From: AG-339-G14 sp902553315 | Lineage (GTDB): Bacteria; Pseudomonadota; Gammaproteobacteria; Magnimaribacterales; AG-339-G14 | DNA: 64,000 bases | Assembly (NCBI GenBank): GCA_902553315.1 | Contig: CACDKN010000001.1 | Coordinates: 186,001-250,000, forward strand | Reading direction: 5' to 3' | Part shown: positions 25,591 through 34,077 of the stretch, piece by piece | Layout of the letters: the number at the start of each line of letters is the position of its first letter | Numbering within the stretch: the stretch's first letter is position 1 | Made by a program: the position numbers and the translations under genes | The notes under the pieces: model-generated | The model's input: the letters and a program-made list of their open reading frames with translations, nothing else | Databases searched by the model: none | Told to the model about the DNA's origin: nothing

Positions 25591-26061
25591 TTGAGCTTGT
25601 TAAGTAAAATTTTTCCAGAAAATCCAAATGAATACAAAGGTAATACCTTAGCCTTTTATGCACTTATTTTGTATACAGGATTGTTAATTTGGAGAAGCAC
25701 AATTCATTTACTTTTTTGGGAGTTTGGACTGCACGATATTGCGAATGTAATGCCTATAAAAGGATCTCCTGACCCAATGAATTTAATTTATCTATTTTTT
25801 TCTCTCTGGGGTTTAGAACAAGTTATTAGGACAGGCCTTACCATTATGGTATTGATAAAATATAGGGGATTTATCCCTCTAATGTTATTAATTAACATCT
25901 TCGAGTGGGGATTAAGAGGTATTTATCCTTTGACAGATTTTTTCCCATCTCTTAATCCTGACTATACTAATGGAGTTACTCCAGGAGCTGAGGGAGTGCC
26001 ATATATTCTAATTTTCTTAGTTATTTCTCTCATTCTTTCCTTGCGGACTAAAAAGAATTAA
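25591..26061 (+). CDS. Unrecognised four-helix membrane protein
   Basis: A 156-residue protein with about four membrane helices and conserved-looking polar residues between them (KGSPDPMN, EWGLRGIYP). I do not recognise the family. The start is a TTG at 25591, eight bases after a strong GAGGGGA ribosome-binding site. It lies 4 bp before the glycosyltransferase gene and may be the first gene of the sugar operon, but a link to sugar metabolism is not shown. Confidence 0.65.
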   Translation: MSLLSKIFPENPNEYKGNTLAFYALILYTGLLIWRSTIHLLFWEFGLHDIANVMPIKGSPDPMNLIYLFFSLWGLEQVIRTGLTIMVLIKYRGFIPLMLLINIFEWGLRGIYPLTDFFPSLNPDYTNGVTPGAEGVPYILIFLVISLILSLRTKKN

Positions 26062-26065
26062 ATAC

Positions 26066-26920
26066 ATGTCTTTTGAAGAGAGAATTACTCTTGTAACGAT
26101 AAGTTTTAGAAGCAAAAGTTCTCTAGAAAAGCTAATTAAAAATGTTTCAGATGATTACGAAATCATTATCGTAGATAATTCCCAAGACTTCGAAACTACC
26201 AAAGAATTTTCAAATAAGCCACATTTAAAGATATTAAGTCCTAAGCGTAATTTAGGATTTGGAGCAGCTTGCAATTTAGGTGCGAAAGCATCGAGGAGAG
26301 ATTATCTTTTTTTTGTAAATCCAGATTGTATTCTGAAAGAAAAAACAATTGAAAACCTTTATCAAGCTTCTCAAAAATATAAAAATGCTAGCGCTTTTTC
26401 TCCAAAAATTCTTGATTCTAAGGGAAAACAAACATTCAAAAGAAGGTCAGTTCTTTTGAGCCGAAAAGATTGGATGTCAAGAGTTCCGCCAATCGAAGAT
26501 TCTGAGGTAACAGTAATAGCTGGTTCAGCTTTTTTAATTGAAAAAACAAAATTTTTGTCAATTGGAGGATTCGATGAGAATATCTTTCTTTTTCACGAAG
26601 ACGATGATCTCTCCATCAGATTAAGAAATACTATAGGACCTTTATATAACATTCCTTCTGCGATAATAATTCATGAAGGTGGAAGCTCTAGTGAGCGTAG
26701 TCCGGAAATAGCAAGCTTGAAGGGATTTCATATGGGCAAGTCAAGAGTATATGGCCAAAAAAAACACAAAATAAATTTTCCATTAACAAGAAATTTAATT
26801 TTTTCATTCGTTCAATTGTTTTCGATTGAAATAATTTTTTCAAAAAGAAAAAGAGCAAAATATTTTTCTTTTTTTAAAGGCGTTTTAAGCGAAATAAACA
26901 AAGAAAGTTTTACAGGATAA
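26066..26920 (+). CDS. Glycosyltransferase family 2 (rhamnosyltransferase-like)
   Basis: A 284-residue GT-A glycosyltransferase. VTISFRSKSSLEKLI starts the fold, EIIIVDNSQD gives the nucleotide site, NLGFGAACNLGAKAS is the typical deoxysugar-transferase loop, and FVNPDC holds the DxD-equivalent. FDENIFLFHEDDDLSIRLR contributes the acceptor-side acidic motif. This resembles the WbbL/rhamnosyltransferase group that uses dTDP-sugars, in line with the dTDP-sugar genes beside it. It probably adds a deoxysugar to O-antigen or another surface glycan. Confidence 0.87.
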   Translation: MSFEERITLVTISFRSKSSLEKLIKNVSDDYEIIIVDNSQDFETTKEFSNKPHLKILSPKRNLGFGAACNLGAKASRRDYLFFVNPDCILKEKTIENLYQASQKYKNASAFSPKILDSKGKQTFKRRSVLLSRKDWMSRVPPIEDSEVTVIAGSAFLIEKTKFLSIGGFDENIFLFHEDDDLSIRLRNTIGPLYNIPSAIIIHEGGSSSERSPEIASLKGFHMGKSRVYGQKKHKINFPLTRNLIFSFVQLFSIEIIFSKRKRAKYFSFFKGVLSEINKESFTG

Positions 26921-26929
26921 TATATAACT

Positions 26930-27937
26930 ATGATTTTAGTGACTGGTGGTGCAGGTTTTATAGGTTCTAACTTTATTTTACGTTGGATCAAAAAAAATAA
27001 TGAGTTCGTATTGAATTTTGACAATTTAACTTATGCATCAAATTTAAAAAACTTATCAAGTATTGAAGACAATAAAAATTATTTTTTCGTTAAAGGGGAC
27101 ATTAACGACAAAACATTACTTAAGGATGTTTTATCTAAGCACAAACCTAGATTGATAGTGAATTTTGCGGCAGAAACTCATGTCGATAATTCTATAACCT
27201 CTCCAGAGGCCTTTATAAATTCAAATATAACTGGAACTTTTAATCTGCTTTCCGCCACCTTAGAGTTTTATTTATCTTTGTCCTTTGAAGAAAAGGAAAA
27301 ATTTAAGTTCTTGCACGTTTCAACTGATGAAGTATTTGGATCCTTAAAGTTAGATGACGATAAATCAACAGAATTAAGCGCTTATAGACCTAATAGTCCT
27401 TACTCGGCTTCAAAAGCAGCAAGTGATCATTTAGTGAGAGCTTGGGCAGAAACTTTTAAATTACCAGTTAACATTACTAATTGTACTAATAATTATGGTC
27501 CACATCAGCACACCGAGAAACTTATTCCTCTTTTGATAAGCAATTGCTTAAACTGGAAAAAACTCCCAATATATGGCGATGGCAAAAATATAAGAGATTG
27601 GCTTTTTGTAGAGGATCATTGCGAAGCTATTTGCGAAGTTTTAGATAAAGGAAAAGTTGGTGAAACCTATAACATTGGAGGAAATAATCAAACTTCAAAT
27701 ATTGAAATAACGCAAAAAATTTGTTCTATTTTAGATAAGTTATCTCCCAACAAAAAAGGAAATCATTCCCAATTGATAGAATTCGTGGAAGATAGGCCAG
27801 GTCATGATTTTCGCTACAATTTAGATACTTCAAAAATAAAAAAAGAGCTCAATTGGCAGCCTTCGGAAACCTTCGATTCTGGATTAAAAAAAACGGTATC
27901 ATGGTACTTTGAAAAATACATAAGCGGTGAAAAATAG
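26930..27937 (+). CDS. rfbB: dTDP-glucose 4,6-dehydratase
   Basis: A 335-residue extended SDR with VTGGAGFIGSNFIL at the N-terminus, FAAETHVDNSI (about residues 80-90), HVSTDEVFGSL with the catalytic Thr-Asp-Glu triad (about 132-142) and YSASKAASDHLVRAW with the Tyr/Lys pair (about 158-172). It converts dTDP-glucose to dTDP-4-keto-6-deoxyglucose, the branch point for dTDP-deoxysugars. The 3' end overlaps rfbA by 11 bp. Confidence 0.96.
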   Translation: MILVTGGAGFIGSNFILRWIKKNNEFVLNFDNLTYASNLKNLSSIEDNKNYFFVKGDINDKTLLKDVLSKHKPRLIVNFAAETHVDNSITSPEAFINSNITGTFNLLSATLEFYLSLSFEEKEKFKFLHVSTDEVFGSLKLDDDKSTELSAYRPNSPYSASKAASDHLVRAWAETFKLPVNITNCTNNYGPHQHTEKLIPLLISNCLNWKKLPIYGDGKNIRDWLFVEDHCEAICEVLDKGKVGETYNIGGNNQTSNIEITQKICSILDKLSPNKKGNHSQLIEFVEDRPGHDFRYNLDTSKIKKELNWQPSETFDSGLKKTVSWYFEKYISGEK

Positions 27938-28799
27938 AAAGGGAATTGTATTGGCAGGAGGTTCGGGAACTCGTTTGTATCCCATAACTAATAGCATCTC
28001 AAAACAGTTGTTGCCAGTCTATGACAAGCCTATGATCTATTATCCTATTACCACTCTAATGCTAGCTGGCATAAAGGACATTTTAATAATTTCTACCCCT
28101 AGCGATTTGGGATTATTTAAAAATATGCTGGGTGATGGTTCTCAGTGGGGAGTTAATTTTAGTTACGAATCTCAAGCTTCTCCAGACGGAATAGCTCAAG
28201 CTCTTATAATCGCTGAAAATTTCTTAAATAATGAGAGCTCCGCTCTAGTTTTAGGAGATAATATTTTTTTTGGAGCGTCAATGCCTGAAAGACTAGATGC
28301 AGCAAGTAATTTCCAGGAGGGAGCCAAGGTTTTTGCTTATCATGTAAATGATCCAGATCGATATGGTGTAGTCGAATTCAATAATGAGAATAAAGTTTTA
28401 AGTTTGGAAGAAAAACCTAAATCTCCTAAAAGTAATTACGTCGTAACAGGATTATATTTTTATGACTCAGAAGCTTCGGAAGTTGCTAAATCTTTAAAGC
28501 CTTCATCAAGAGGCGAGTTGGAGATTACTGATGTTAATAATTGGTATTTGGAAAATAAGACGCTTGAAGTCGAACTGTTAGATCACGGATTTGCTTGGCT
28601 AGATACTGGAACTCATGAGAGTCTTCATGAAGCCGGTAGTTTTATAGAAACCATTCAAAAAAGACAAGGCCTTATGGTGGCTTGTCCAGAAGAAATTGCT
28701 TATAAAAAGAAATGGATCAATGCAGATTCTCTTGAGAGCTTAGCGCAACCGCTCCTTAAAAGCTCTTACGGAAAATATCTTCTTTCGCTTCTAAATTAG
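27927..28799 (+). CDS. rfbA: Glucose-1-phosphate thymidylyltransferase
   Basis: A 290-residue nucleotidyltransferase with the signature GIVLAGGSGTRLYPITNS (about residues 5-22), SKQLLPVYDKPMIYYP, LVLGDNIFFG and EEKPKSPKSNYVVTGLYFYD. It makes dTDP-glucose from dTTP and glucose 1-phosphate. The start is a GTG at 27927 within rfbB. Its 3' end overlaps that of the convergent epimerase gene by 9 bp, so the two halves of the sugar cluster meet tail to tail. Confidence 0.96.
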   Translation: MKNRKGIVLAGGSGTRLYPITNSISKQLLPVYDKPMIYYPITTLMLAGIKDILIISTPSDLGLFKNMLGDGSQWGVNFSYESQASPDGIAQALIIAENFLNNESSALVLGDNIFFGASMPERLDAASNFQEGAKVFAYHVNDPDRYGVVEFNNENKVLSLEEKPKSPKSNYVVTGLYFYDSEASEVAKSLKPSSRGELEITDVNNWYLENKTLEVELLDHGFAWLDTGTHESLHEAGSFIETIQKRQGLMVACPEEIAYKKKWINADSLESLAQPLLKSSYGKYLLSLLN

Positions 28800-29300
28800 C
28801 TCTTGCTCAAGCGCCTTGTCTTTAGAAGAAACTAAGAATTCTTTATTCTCGAAGTTATTTTTTAAGAAACTATTTCCATTTATACCTTTGTAGTGTTCCT
28901 CAGAATAAGTTTTATCCAAGAAATATTGCATCAAGACTTCGTTAGAGAGAGTTATAAATCCATGTGCAAAACTGGAAGGAATCAAAATTGCGTCTCCCGT
29001 CGTTAGTTCAAATTCCTCTATGTCTCTTTCTAAGGGATTATCAGAAGGAACAATTAGATCTAATACTTCTCCAGAATGAATAACTATTAATTTATTTTGT
29101 TCGAAAGGCTTAGTTTGATAATGAAATCCTCTAAAAGTATCTTTTTTTTCACTGAAGGATAAAAGTTGATATCGAAAATCAAATTTTTGTTCAGGAATTT
29201 TGCTTGTTAAATTCTCAATATCTAATGCACTAAGATACCCTCTATCGTCGTTGAAAACATTAAAAGCTTGTTTAAAGACTATGGGCTTTTCTAATTTCAT
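28791..29300 (-). CDS. dTDP-4-keto-hexose epimerase, RfbC/RmlC-like cupin
   Basis: A protein of about 169 residues of the RmlC cupin family. DDRGYLS opens the fold, TFRGFHYQ holds the catalytic histidine, GEVLDLIVP and LIPSSFAHGFITLS are conserved, and a Tyr in MQYFLDKTYS fits the acid position. The ATG at 29300 has a GAGAAG ribosome-binding site; the frame runs 93 bp further upstream but would then cover the neighbouring gene. It would invert C5 (and/or C3) of a dTDP-4-keto sugar. No rfbD homologue is adjacent; the SDR upstream could reduce the product. Confidence 0.82.
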   Translation of the reverse strand: MKLEKPIVFKQAFNVFNDDRGYLSALDIENLTSKIPEQKFDFRYQLLSFSEKKDTFRGFHYQTKPFEQNKLIVIHSGEVLDLIVPSDNPLERDIEEFELTTGDAILIPSSFAHGFITLSNEVLMQYFLDKTYSEEHYKGINGNSFLKNNFENKEFLVSSKDKALEQELI

Positions 29301-30114
29301 TGCTTCTCGACAATAACATACTTTCAAAATCTTGACTTGATGAAGCTCTATAAATGTTTTTTGGAAACTTAGTAATTTTTTTAAAATAATCAACTGCCTT
29401 AAAATCTTTATTTATCAATGATTTAGAGCCTAAAATTTTTACGATTTTTTCTGCAAGGTCTTCAATTGTAATTTGATTATTTGAAAGAATCATATATTTA
29501 CCTTTTTGAAGATCTAGACTAGCCATAAGACATTCTGAAATTTCGTCTATATGAGTTAAATTCATTTGTATTTTTTTTTCAGGAATATTTATTTCTTCAT
29601 TTAATAATGATTTTTTTATGAAAATATCTATAACCTTTTCTCGGTTATCATCTGAACCAAAAGAATCGAATAAAAAGATTTCGGTAATTTCAAAGGTTTG
29701 TTCGGCCCACTTTATAAAATCACTTTTACTTTTAGCATAAAGATTTTGTTCATCTTCTGGAATTAACTGGATGTAAGAAGAAGTCGTTATTATTTTTTTT
29801 AGATTAATTTCCTCAAGTGTTTTGCATACTTGGATGGGAAAATTCAAATTAGATTGAAGAATTTCGTTTTCTTCGAACTCACTCTTAGGAGAAGGATTAT
29901 ATAAAGTTGCTAGATGAATCAAAATCTCTGAAGAATAATCTTCCAACATTTTAAAATCAAAATCCTTAAGAATTTTTTTAGCATTTTTTTGATGGATTGA
30001 AATCTTGTGATCTCTCTCGAAATTTAAAACGAAATTGTATTTTTCAAGCAAGGTATGAAGTAAGTTTCTTCCTATGAAGCCTGTTATACCTGTTGTATAG
30101 ATTACGTCAGACAA
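29272..30114 (-). CDS. NAD-dependent epimerase/dehydratase family SDR, candidate 4-ketoreductase
   Basis: A 280-residue SDR with YTTGITGFIGRNLL at the N-terminus, a serine pair in TTSSYIQ and the active-site YAKSK (about residues 142-146). It is short for an extended SDR and has low similarity to RfbB. By position it is the likely reductase that finishes the keto-deoxysugar made by its neighbours, a role like that of RfbD, AbeS or the ascarylose reductase. It overlaps the upstream dehydratase by 13 bp and the downstream epimerase by 29 bp. Confidence 0.75.
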   Translation of the reverse strand: MSDVIYTTGITGFIGRNLLHTLLEKYNFVLNFERDHKISIHQKNAKKILKDFDFKMLEDYSSEILIHLATLYNPSPKSEFEENEILQSNLNFPIQVCKTLEEINLKKIITTSSYIQLIPEDEQNLYAKSKSDFIKWAEQTFEITEIFLFDSFGSDDNREKVIDIFIKKSLLNEEINIPEKKIQMNLTHIDEISECLMASLDLQKGKYMILSNNQITIEDLAEKIVKILGSKSLINKDFKAVDYFKKITKFPKNIYRASSSQDFESMLLSRSNEIRKAHSL

Positions 30115-31295
30115 CTTTCAATTTCAAAGAGCTTCTTAATTGTAAGGTCCATTTTCTCTCTCGTCTGCCTATTGTGACAACCCAGTAAAATTCCATTTTC
30201 CATAATGTAATCACTCACTTCAAAGGTTCCAAAAGATTCCCAATTAAATTTTTTGGCAACAGGCTGACGCATAATATTTCCAGTAAAAATTGTTCTGGTC
30301 TGAATTCCTGATTCTTCAAGAAAAATTTGTATTTCTTTTCTTTTCTTTTCGAGTTTATTTGTAAAAATTAAGGGAAAAGCTAACCAACCTGTTTCGACAT
30401 TTTTATAAGAGCTTGGAACGCTAAAATTATCCGATTCGCTTAATTTTTCTTTGAGATAATTGTAATTATCTAATCTATTTTTTAGGTTTTTCTCTAAGTT
30501 TTTGATTTGAACCAAAGCAAATGCAGCTGAAATTTCAGAAGGTAGAAAGTTATAAGCTATATCATCAAAAATATATTTATCGTCATAATTCATACCATCT
30601 ATTTTTGCATTGAATCTTCTTTCATAATCTTCTGTTTCTCCATAAAGTGAGGACCTTCTTCCCCAGCCTCTTAGTGATAGAGCTAAATCATAATGCTCTT
30701 TCTCAGAAAAACATGTCATTCCTCCAAAACCGGCGCCTGTAACTACGTGAGACGCATAGAAACTTGTTGTGGATACATCAGACCAATTTTTCTTGCTTGT
30801 TTCATATTTATACCCAATAGTATCTGCAGAGTCTTCGATAGTCTTGAGATCGTTACTTTTGGCGAAATCAGAAATTTCCTCCCAATTTGCTACATTTCCA
30901 ATTAGATTGGGAACACAAATTGCAGACACATTTTCCAGGGGCGCTTGTTTTAATTTGTTAATATCAATTTGCATTGTTTCTCTTTCCACATCTATAAAAA
31001 AGGGGATTAGTTCTGATTGAACTAATGGAGAAATAGTTGTAGAAAAGGTAAGGGCAGGGGTAAGGACTCTTGTTCCCTTTTTCAAATTAAGTGATTGAAC
31101 TGCAATTAAATTTGCAGAAGAACCACTGTTAGTCATTAAACCAAATTTTTTATTAAATAACTTTGCAACTTGCCCTTCTAAGGCTCTAACATTTTCACCA
31201 CACATTAATGCTAGTCGGTTTTCTCGAAGGACTTTGATCACTGCATCAATTTCTTCATCGGAATAATTCGCTTCGGCATAAAAAACTTTTGTCAT
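30102..31295 (-). CDS. DegT/DnrJ/EryC1-family sugar 3-dehydratase, ColD/RfbH-like
   Basis: A 397-residue PLP-fold protein. NSGSSANLIAVQSL (about residues 56-69) and IEDSADTIG (about 153-161) are the phosphate and pyridine-binding segments. The usual Schiff-base lysine is replaced by His183 in SFYASHVVTG, the hallmark of NDP-4-keto-6-deoxyhexose 3-dehydratases (ColD His188, E1/RfbH) rather than aminotransferases. No four-cysteine iron-sulfur set is visible, so it is closer to ColD, which uses glutamate/PMP, than to E1. It would remove the 3-hydroxyl of a dTDP-4-keto-6-deoxysugar. Confidence 0.82.
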   Translation of the reverse strand: MTKVFYAEANYSDEEIDAVIKVLRENRLALMCGENVRALEGQVAKLFNKKFGLMTNSGSSANLIAVQSLNLKKGTRVLTPALTFSTTISPLVQSELIPFFIDVERETMQIDINKLKQAPLENVSAICVPNLIGNVANWEEISDFAKSNDLKTIEDSADTIGYKYETSKKNWSDVSTTSFYASHVVTGAGFGGMTCFSEKEHYDLALSLRGWGRRSSLYGETEDYERRFNAKIDGMNYDDKYIFDDIAYNFLPSEISAAFALVQIKNLEKNLKNRLDNYNYLKEKLSESDNFSVPSSYKNVETGWLAFPLIFTNKLEKKRKEIQIFLEESGIQTRTIFTGNIMRQPVAKKFNWESFGTFEVSDYIMENGILLGCHNRQTREKMDLTIKKLFEIESCLT

Positions 31296-31301
31296 AGTAG
31301 A

Positions 31302-31307
31302 ATTATA
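31302..31307 (-). promoter_or_regulatory. Start-proximal -10 element of the sugar dehydratase operon
   Basis: On the minus strand a perfect TATAAT is followed by TCTACT and then the ATG at 31295. The same TATAAT plus six bases plus ATG layout occurs at 9031. There is no ribosome-binding site, so the mRNA is probably leaderless. Confidence 0.5.
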
Positions 31308-31381
31308 AATTGTCGTTAATGCTATAGATATATAAAAATATCAAATAGAATTAACAAAAAAAATTTCAAGGTAAAAATAAA

Positions 31382-32305
31382 ATGAATAGAGTTACAAATC
31401 ATTTAGGAACTAAATATCCTATTATTCAAGCCCCAATGGGATGGATAGCAAGAAGCCAGTTAGCCTCGGCTGTTTCCAATGCTGGGGGATTAGGAGTAAT
31501 AGAAACTTCTTCTGGTGAAGTAGAAGCTTGCAAAAAAGAAATTCAAAAAATGTCTACCCTGACTAGCAATCCTTTCGGGGTAAATTTACCCATTCTTTTT
31601 TTACAAGATGACTCAATTGTTGATTTTGTGGCTGAATGCGGAGTTAAATTTGTTACTACTTCAGCTGGAAGTCCCGCCAAATACATTGACCGCTTAAAAT
31701 CAGCTGGCTTAATTGTCTATCATGCTGTTCCAAGTTTGGCTGGAGCTATGAAAGCTCAAGAGGCTGGAGTGGATGGATTAGTTGTAGAAGGGACAGAAGG
31801 AGGGGGTTTTAAAAACCCTGAAGAAATTGGCCTTCATGTTCTAATTCAGGCGATTAGAAAAAAAACAGATCTTCCAATTATTGCTGCTGGTGGTATTGCC
31901 GACGGCGTAGGGATGGCTGCAGCCTTTGCTAGTGGAGCAGAAGGTGTTCAGATGGGAACTAGATTTGTATCAAGCAAAGAAAGCCCCGTCCACCAAAATT
32001 GGAAAGATGCAATTCTAACGGGGTCAGAATCTGATACCTATATTTTGAATAAATCTGGATCTCCCTGTCTGAGAGCAATTAAAACGGATTACAGCAAAGA
32101 GATCTATGAAAAAGGGTCCATGGACATGAGTGTTTTCAAGGGTGTGCAAGATCTTTATTTTGGAGGTGACTTGAACGCCGCCCCAGCACTTACAGGACAA
32201 TCTATGGGTTTGATCGATGAAATTAAAAGTGTTGAAGAAATTATAAATTTAACTGTGACAGAGTTTAATAGAACTTTAGAATCGCTTAATAACTCTAAAA
32301 TTTAA
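31382..32305 (+). CDS. Nitronate monooxygenase family protein
   Basis: A 307-residue FMN-dependent TIM-barrel enzyme. PIIQAPMGWIARSQLASAVSNAGG near residues 14-37, FVTTSAG, VVEGTEGGGF, IIAAGGIADGVGMAAAFASGAEGVQMGTRFV near 165-196 are the nitropropane-dioxygenase-like signatures. It oxidises nitronates or acts as an NADH:quinone oxidoreductase or enoyl reductase in some relatives. It stands alone on its strand with a GGTAA-type weak ribosome-binding site and faces nadB. Confidence 0.9.
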   Translation: MNRVTNHLGTKYPIIQAPMGWIARSQLASAVSNAGGLGVIETSSGEVEACKKEIQKMSTLTSNPFGVNLPILFLQDDSIVDFVAECGVKFVTTSAGSPAKYIDRLKSAGLIVYHAVPSLAGAMKAQEAGVDGLVVEGTEGGGFKNPEEIGLHVLIQAIRKKTDLPIIAAGGIADGVGMAAAFASGAEGVQMGTRFVSSKESPVHQNWKDAILTGSESDTYILNKSGSPCLRAIKTDYSKEIYEKGSMDMSVFKGVQDLYFGGDLNAAPALTGQSMGLIDEIKSVEEIINLTVTEFNRTLESLNNSKI

Positions 32306-32308
32306 GGA

Positions 32309-33862
32309 CTACTTTGGCTGAAGTATTGTTGAAGAAGCTTTTTTTAGCTTCTTAGGATAATCAATATTGTAATGTAATCCTCTACTTTCTTTTCTCTTTA
32401 TTGCGCTATCAATAATTAGTTCCGAAACTAAGACCAAATTTCTAAGTTCAAGAAAATCTGAAGTAACCTCATAATTTTTATAAAATTCTTGAACTTCTTT
32501 TTTAATTAACTCCATTTTTTCTTTTGCCTTTTTTAAACGATCCTTACTTCTGACGATACCAACATAATTCCACATTAATCTTCGAGTCGCATCCCAGTTG
32601 TGATTAATTAATATGTTTTCTCCAGCTCTGATTACTTTTGAACTATCCCATGCTGGTAAATCGATAAGATTAGGACTGAATGTTTCCTTTATTTTTTTTG
32701 CAGCTGCTTTAGCAAAAACTACGCATTCCAAGAGTGAATTACTAGCCATTCTATTAGCTCCATGAAGTCCTGTAGAAGAGGTCTCGCCGATAGCAAATAA
32801 ATTCACTACGTCTGTCTGTCCATCTAGGTCGGTAGCAATTCCCCCACAGGTGTAATGTGCAGCAGGAACAACCGGTATCGGTTGTTTTGTAATGTCAAAA
32901 CCAAATTCTAAGCACTTTTTAAAAATACTTGGGAATAGCTTCTTCACTTCACTAGATGACTTATGAGAAATATCCAATAAAACGTTGTCTTTTCCACTAA
33001 CTTTCATTTCATTGTCAATCGACCTTGCAACAATGTCCCTTGGCGCTAGATCTGCTCTGGAATCATATTTTTCCATAAAGGGCTCACCAGAGAGATTTTT
33101 TAATATAGCCCCTTCGCCTCTTAATGCTTCACTAATCAAAAAAGATTTTGCTTCGGGATGAAAAAGGCAAGTAGGGTGAAATTGATTAAATTCCATATTT
33201 TCAAGACGACATCCAGCTCTCCATGCAAGCGCGTAGCCATCGCCACTTGCCCCATCAGGATTGCTTGTGTAGAGATAAGCCTTACTTGCTCCGCCAGTTG
33301 CTAAAATTATCGAGCCTGCGGAAATACTTAAGACTTCTTCTTTTTGTTTATCAAAAATATATGCTCCCAAACATCTATTTCTTTTAACAATTAAATCCAC
33401 CGCCAAGTGATTTTCAAAAATTTTAATATTCTTGCTTTTGAGTACTTTGGCAGCTAAAGAGTCAGATACTTCTCGGCCGGTCGCATCAGCAGCATGCACC
33501 ACTCTTCTAAATGAATGCCCTCCTTCTTGAGTTAAATGCAATTCTTTATTATTTTTTTTAGTAAAAATTACACCCGAATCCTCTAGCCAACTAATTGCGT
33601 CTTTTCCATTTTCAATACAGCGTTCTACGGCTTTTCTATTACATAATCCATCTCCAGCTTTTAGAGTATCTTCAATATGACTTTTGGTTGAATCTTCTTT
33701 TGAAAGTACGGCAGCGATGCCTCCTTGAGCATACCAAGTTGAACTATCGACGATCTGGTTTTTTGAGATTATGGTTACTTTGAATTTATCGCATAACTCA
33801 AGAGCTGCCGTTAATCCTGCAGCACCGCTTCCTATTATGAGAATATCGGTTTTAACCTTCAA
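32309..33862 (-). CDS. nadB: L-aspartate oxidase
   Basis: A 517-residue flavoprotein of the succinate dehydrogenase/fumarate reductase family. The FAD loop is GSGAAGLTAAL (about residues 11-21), SSTWYAQGGIAAVL and HTxGG-type segments follow, and HGANRMASNSLLECVVFAKAAA (about 360-381) is the NadB signature. It makes iminoaspartate for NAD synthesis. The start appears to be a TTG at 33862, two bases after the stop of the small membrane-protein gene. nadA and nadC are not in the window. Confidence 0.95.
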   Translation of the reverse strand: MKVKTDILIIGSGAAGLTAALELCDKFKVTIISKNQIVDSSTWYAQGGIAAVLSKEDSTKSHIEDTLKAGDGLCNRKAVERCIENGKDAISWLEDSGVIFTKKNNKELHLTQEGGHSFRRVVHAADATGREVSDSLAAKVLKSKNIKIFENHLAVDLIVKRNRCLGAYIFDKQKEEVLSISAGSIILATGGASKAYLYTSNPDGASGDGYALAWRAGCRLENMEFNQFHPTCLFHPEAKSFLISEALRGEGAILKNLSGEPFMEKYDSRADLAPRDIVARSIDNEMKVSGKDNVLLDISHKSSSEVKKLFPSIFKKCLEFGFDITKQPIPVVPAAHYTCGGIATDLDGQTDVVNLFAIGETSSTGLHGANRMASNSLLECVVFAKAAAKKIKETFSPNLIDLPAWDSSKVIRAGENILINHNWDATRRLMWNYVGIVRSKDRLKKAKEKMELIKKEVQEFYKNYEVTSDFLELRNLVLVSELIIDSAIKRKESRGLHYNIDYPKKLKKASSTILQPK

Positions 33863-33864
33863 AG

Positions 33865-34077
33865 TTAAATAAACAACCTAATCAACAAAGCTGAAATGAA
33901 CACTGTAAATATCAAAACTAAAAAATATTTGAAGAAATTTCTATATTTACCAGACGACCAATTTATTCTATCCGGTCTATTTCTTTGTTTCGCAGATGCT
34001 CTGAGTGGAGCTAACAAAAAAAATACAGCTAATGAAGCAGTAATAATTATTGAAAAAATAATAAAATTTAAGTCCAC
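33865..34077 (-). CDS. Small two-helix membrane protein of unknown function
   Basis: A 70-residue protein with two membrane helices (about residues 3-22 and 49-68) separated by a basic loop (ASAKQRNRPDRINWSSGKYRN). The start is a GTG whose G is shared with the TAG stop of the upstream BI-1 gene, so translation is probably coupled. It lies 2 bp upstream of nadB. Position and reading-frame packing support it as a real gene; the family is unknown. Confidence 0.65.
   Translation of the reverse strand: MDLNFIIFSIIITASLAVFFLLAPLRASAKQRNRPDRINWSSGKYRNFFKYFLVLIFTVFISALLIRLFI

Noticed and set aside
29301..29393. N-terminal extension of the RfbC-like epimerase
   Set aside because: The extra 31 residues overlap the end of the upstream SDR gene and match nothing in RmlC proteins; ATG 29300 has a GAGAAG ribosome-binding site.
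30102..31295. Ordinary sugar aminotransferase
   Set aside because: The Schiff-base lysine position is a histidine (SFYASH), as in ColD and RfbH dehydratases.
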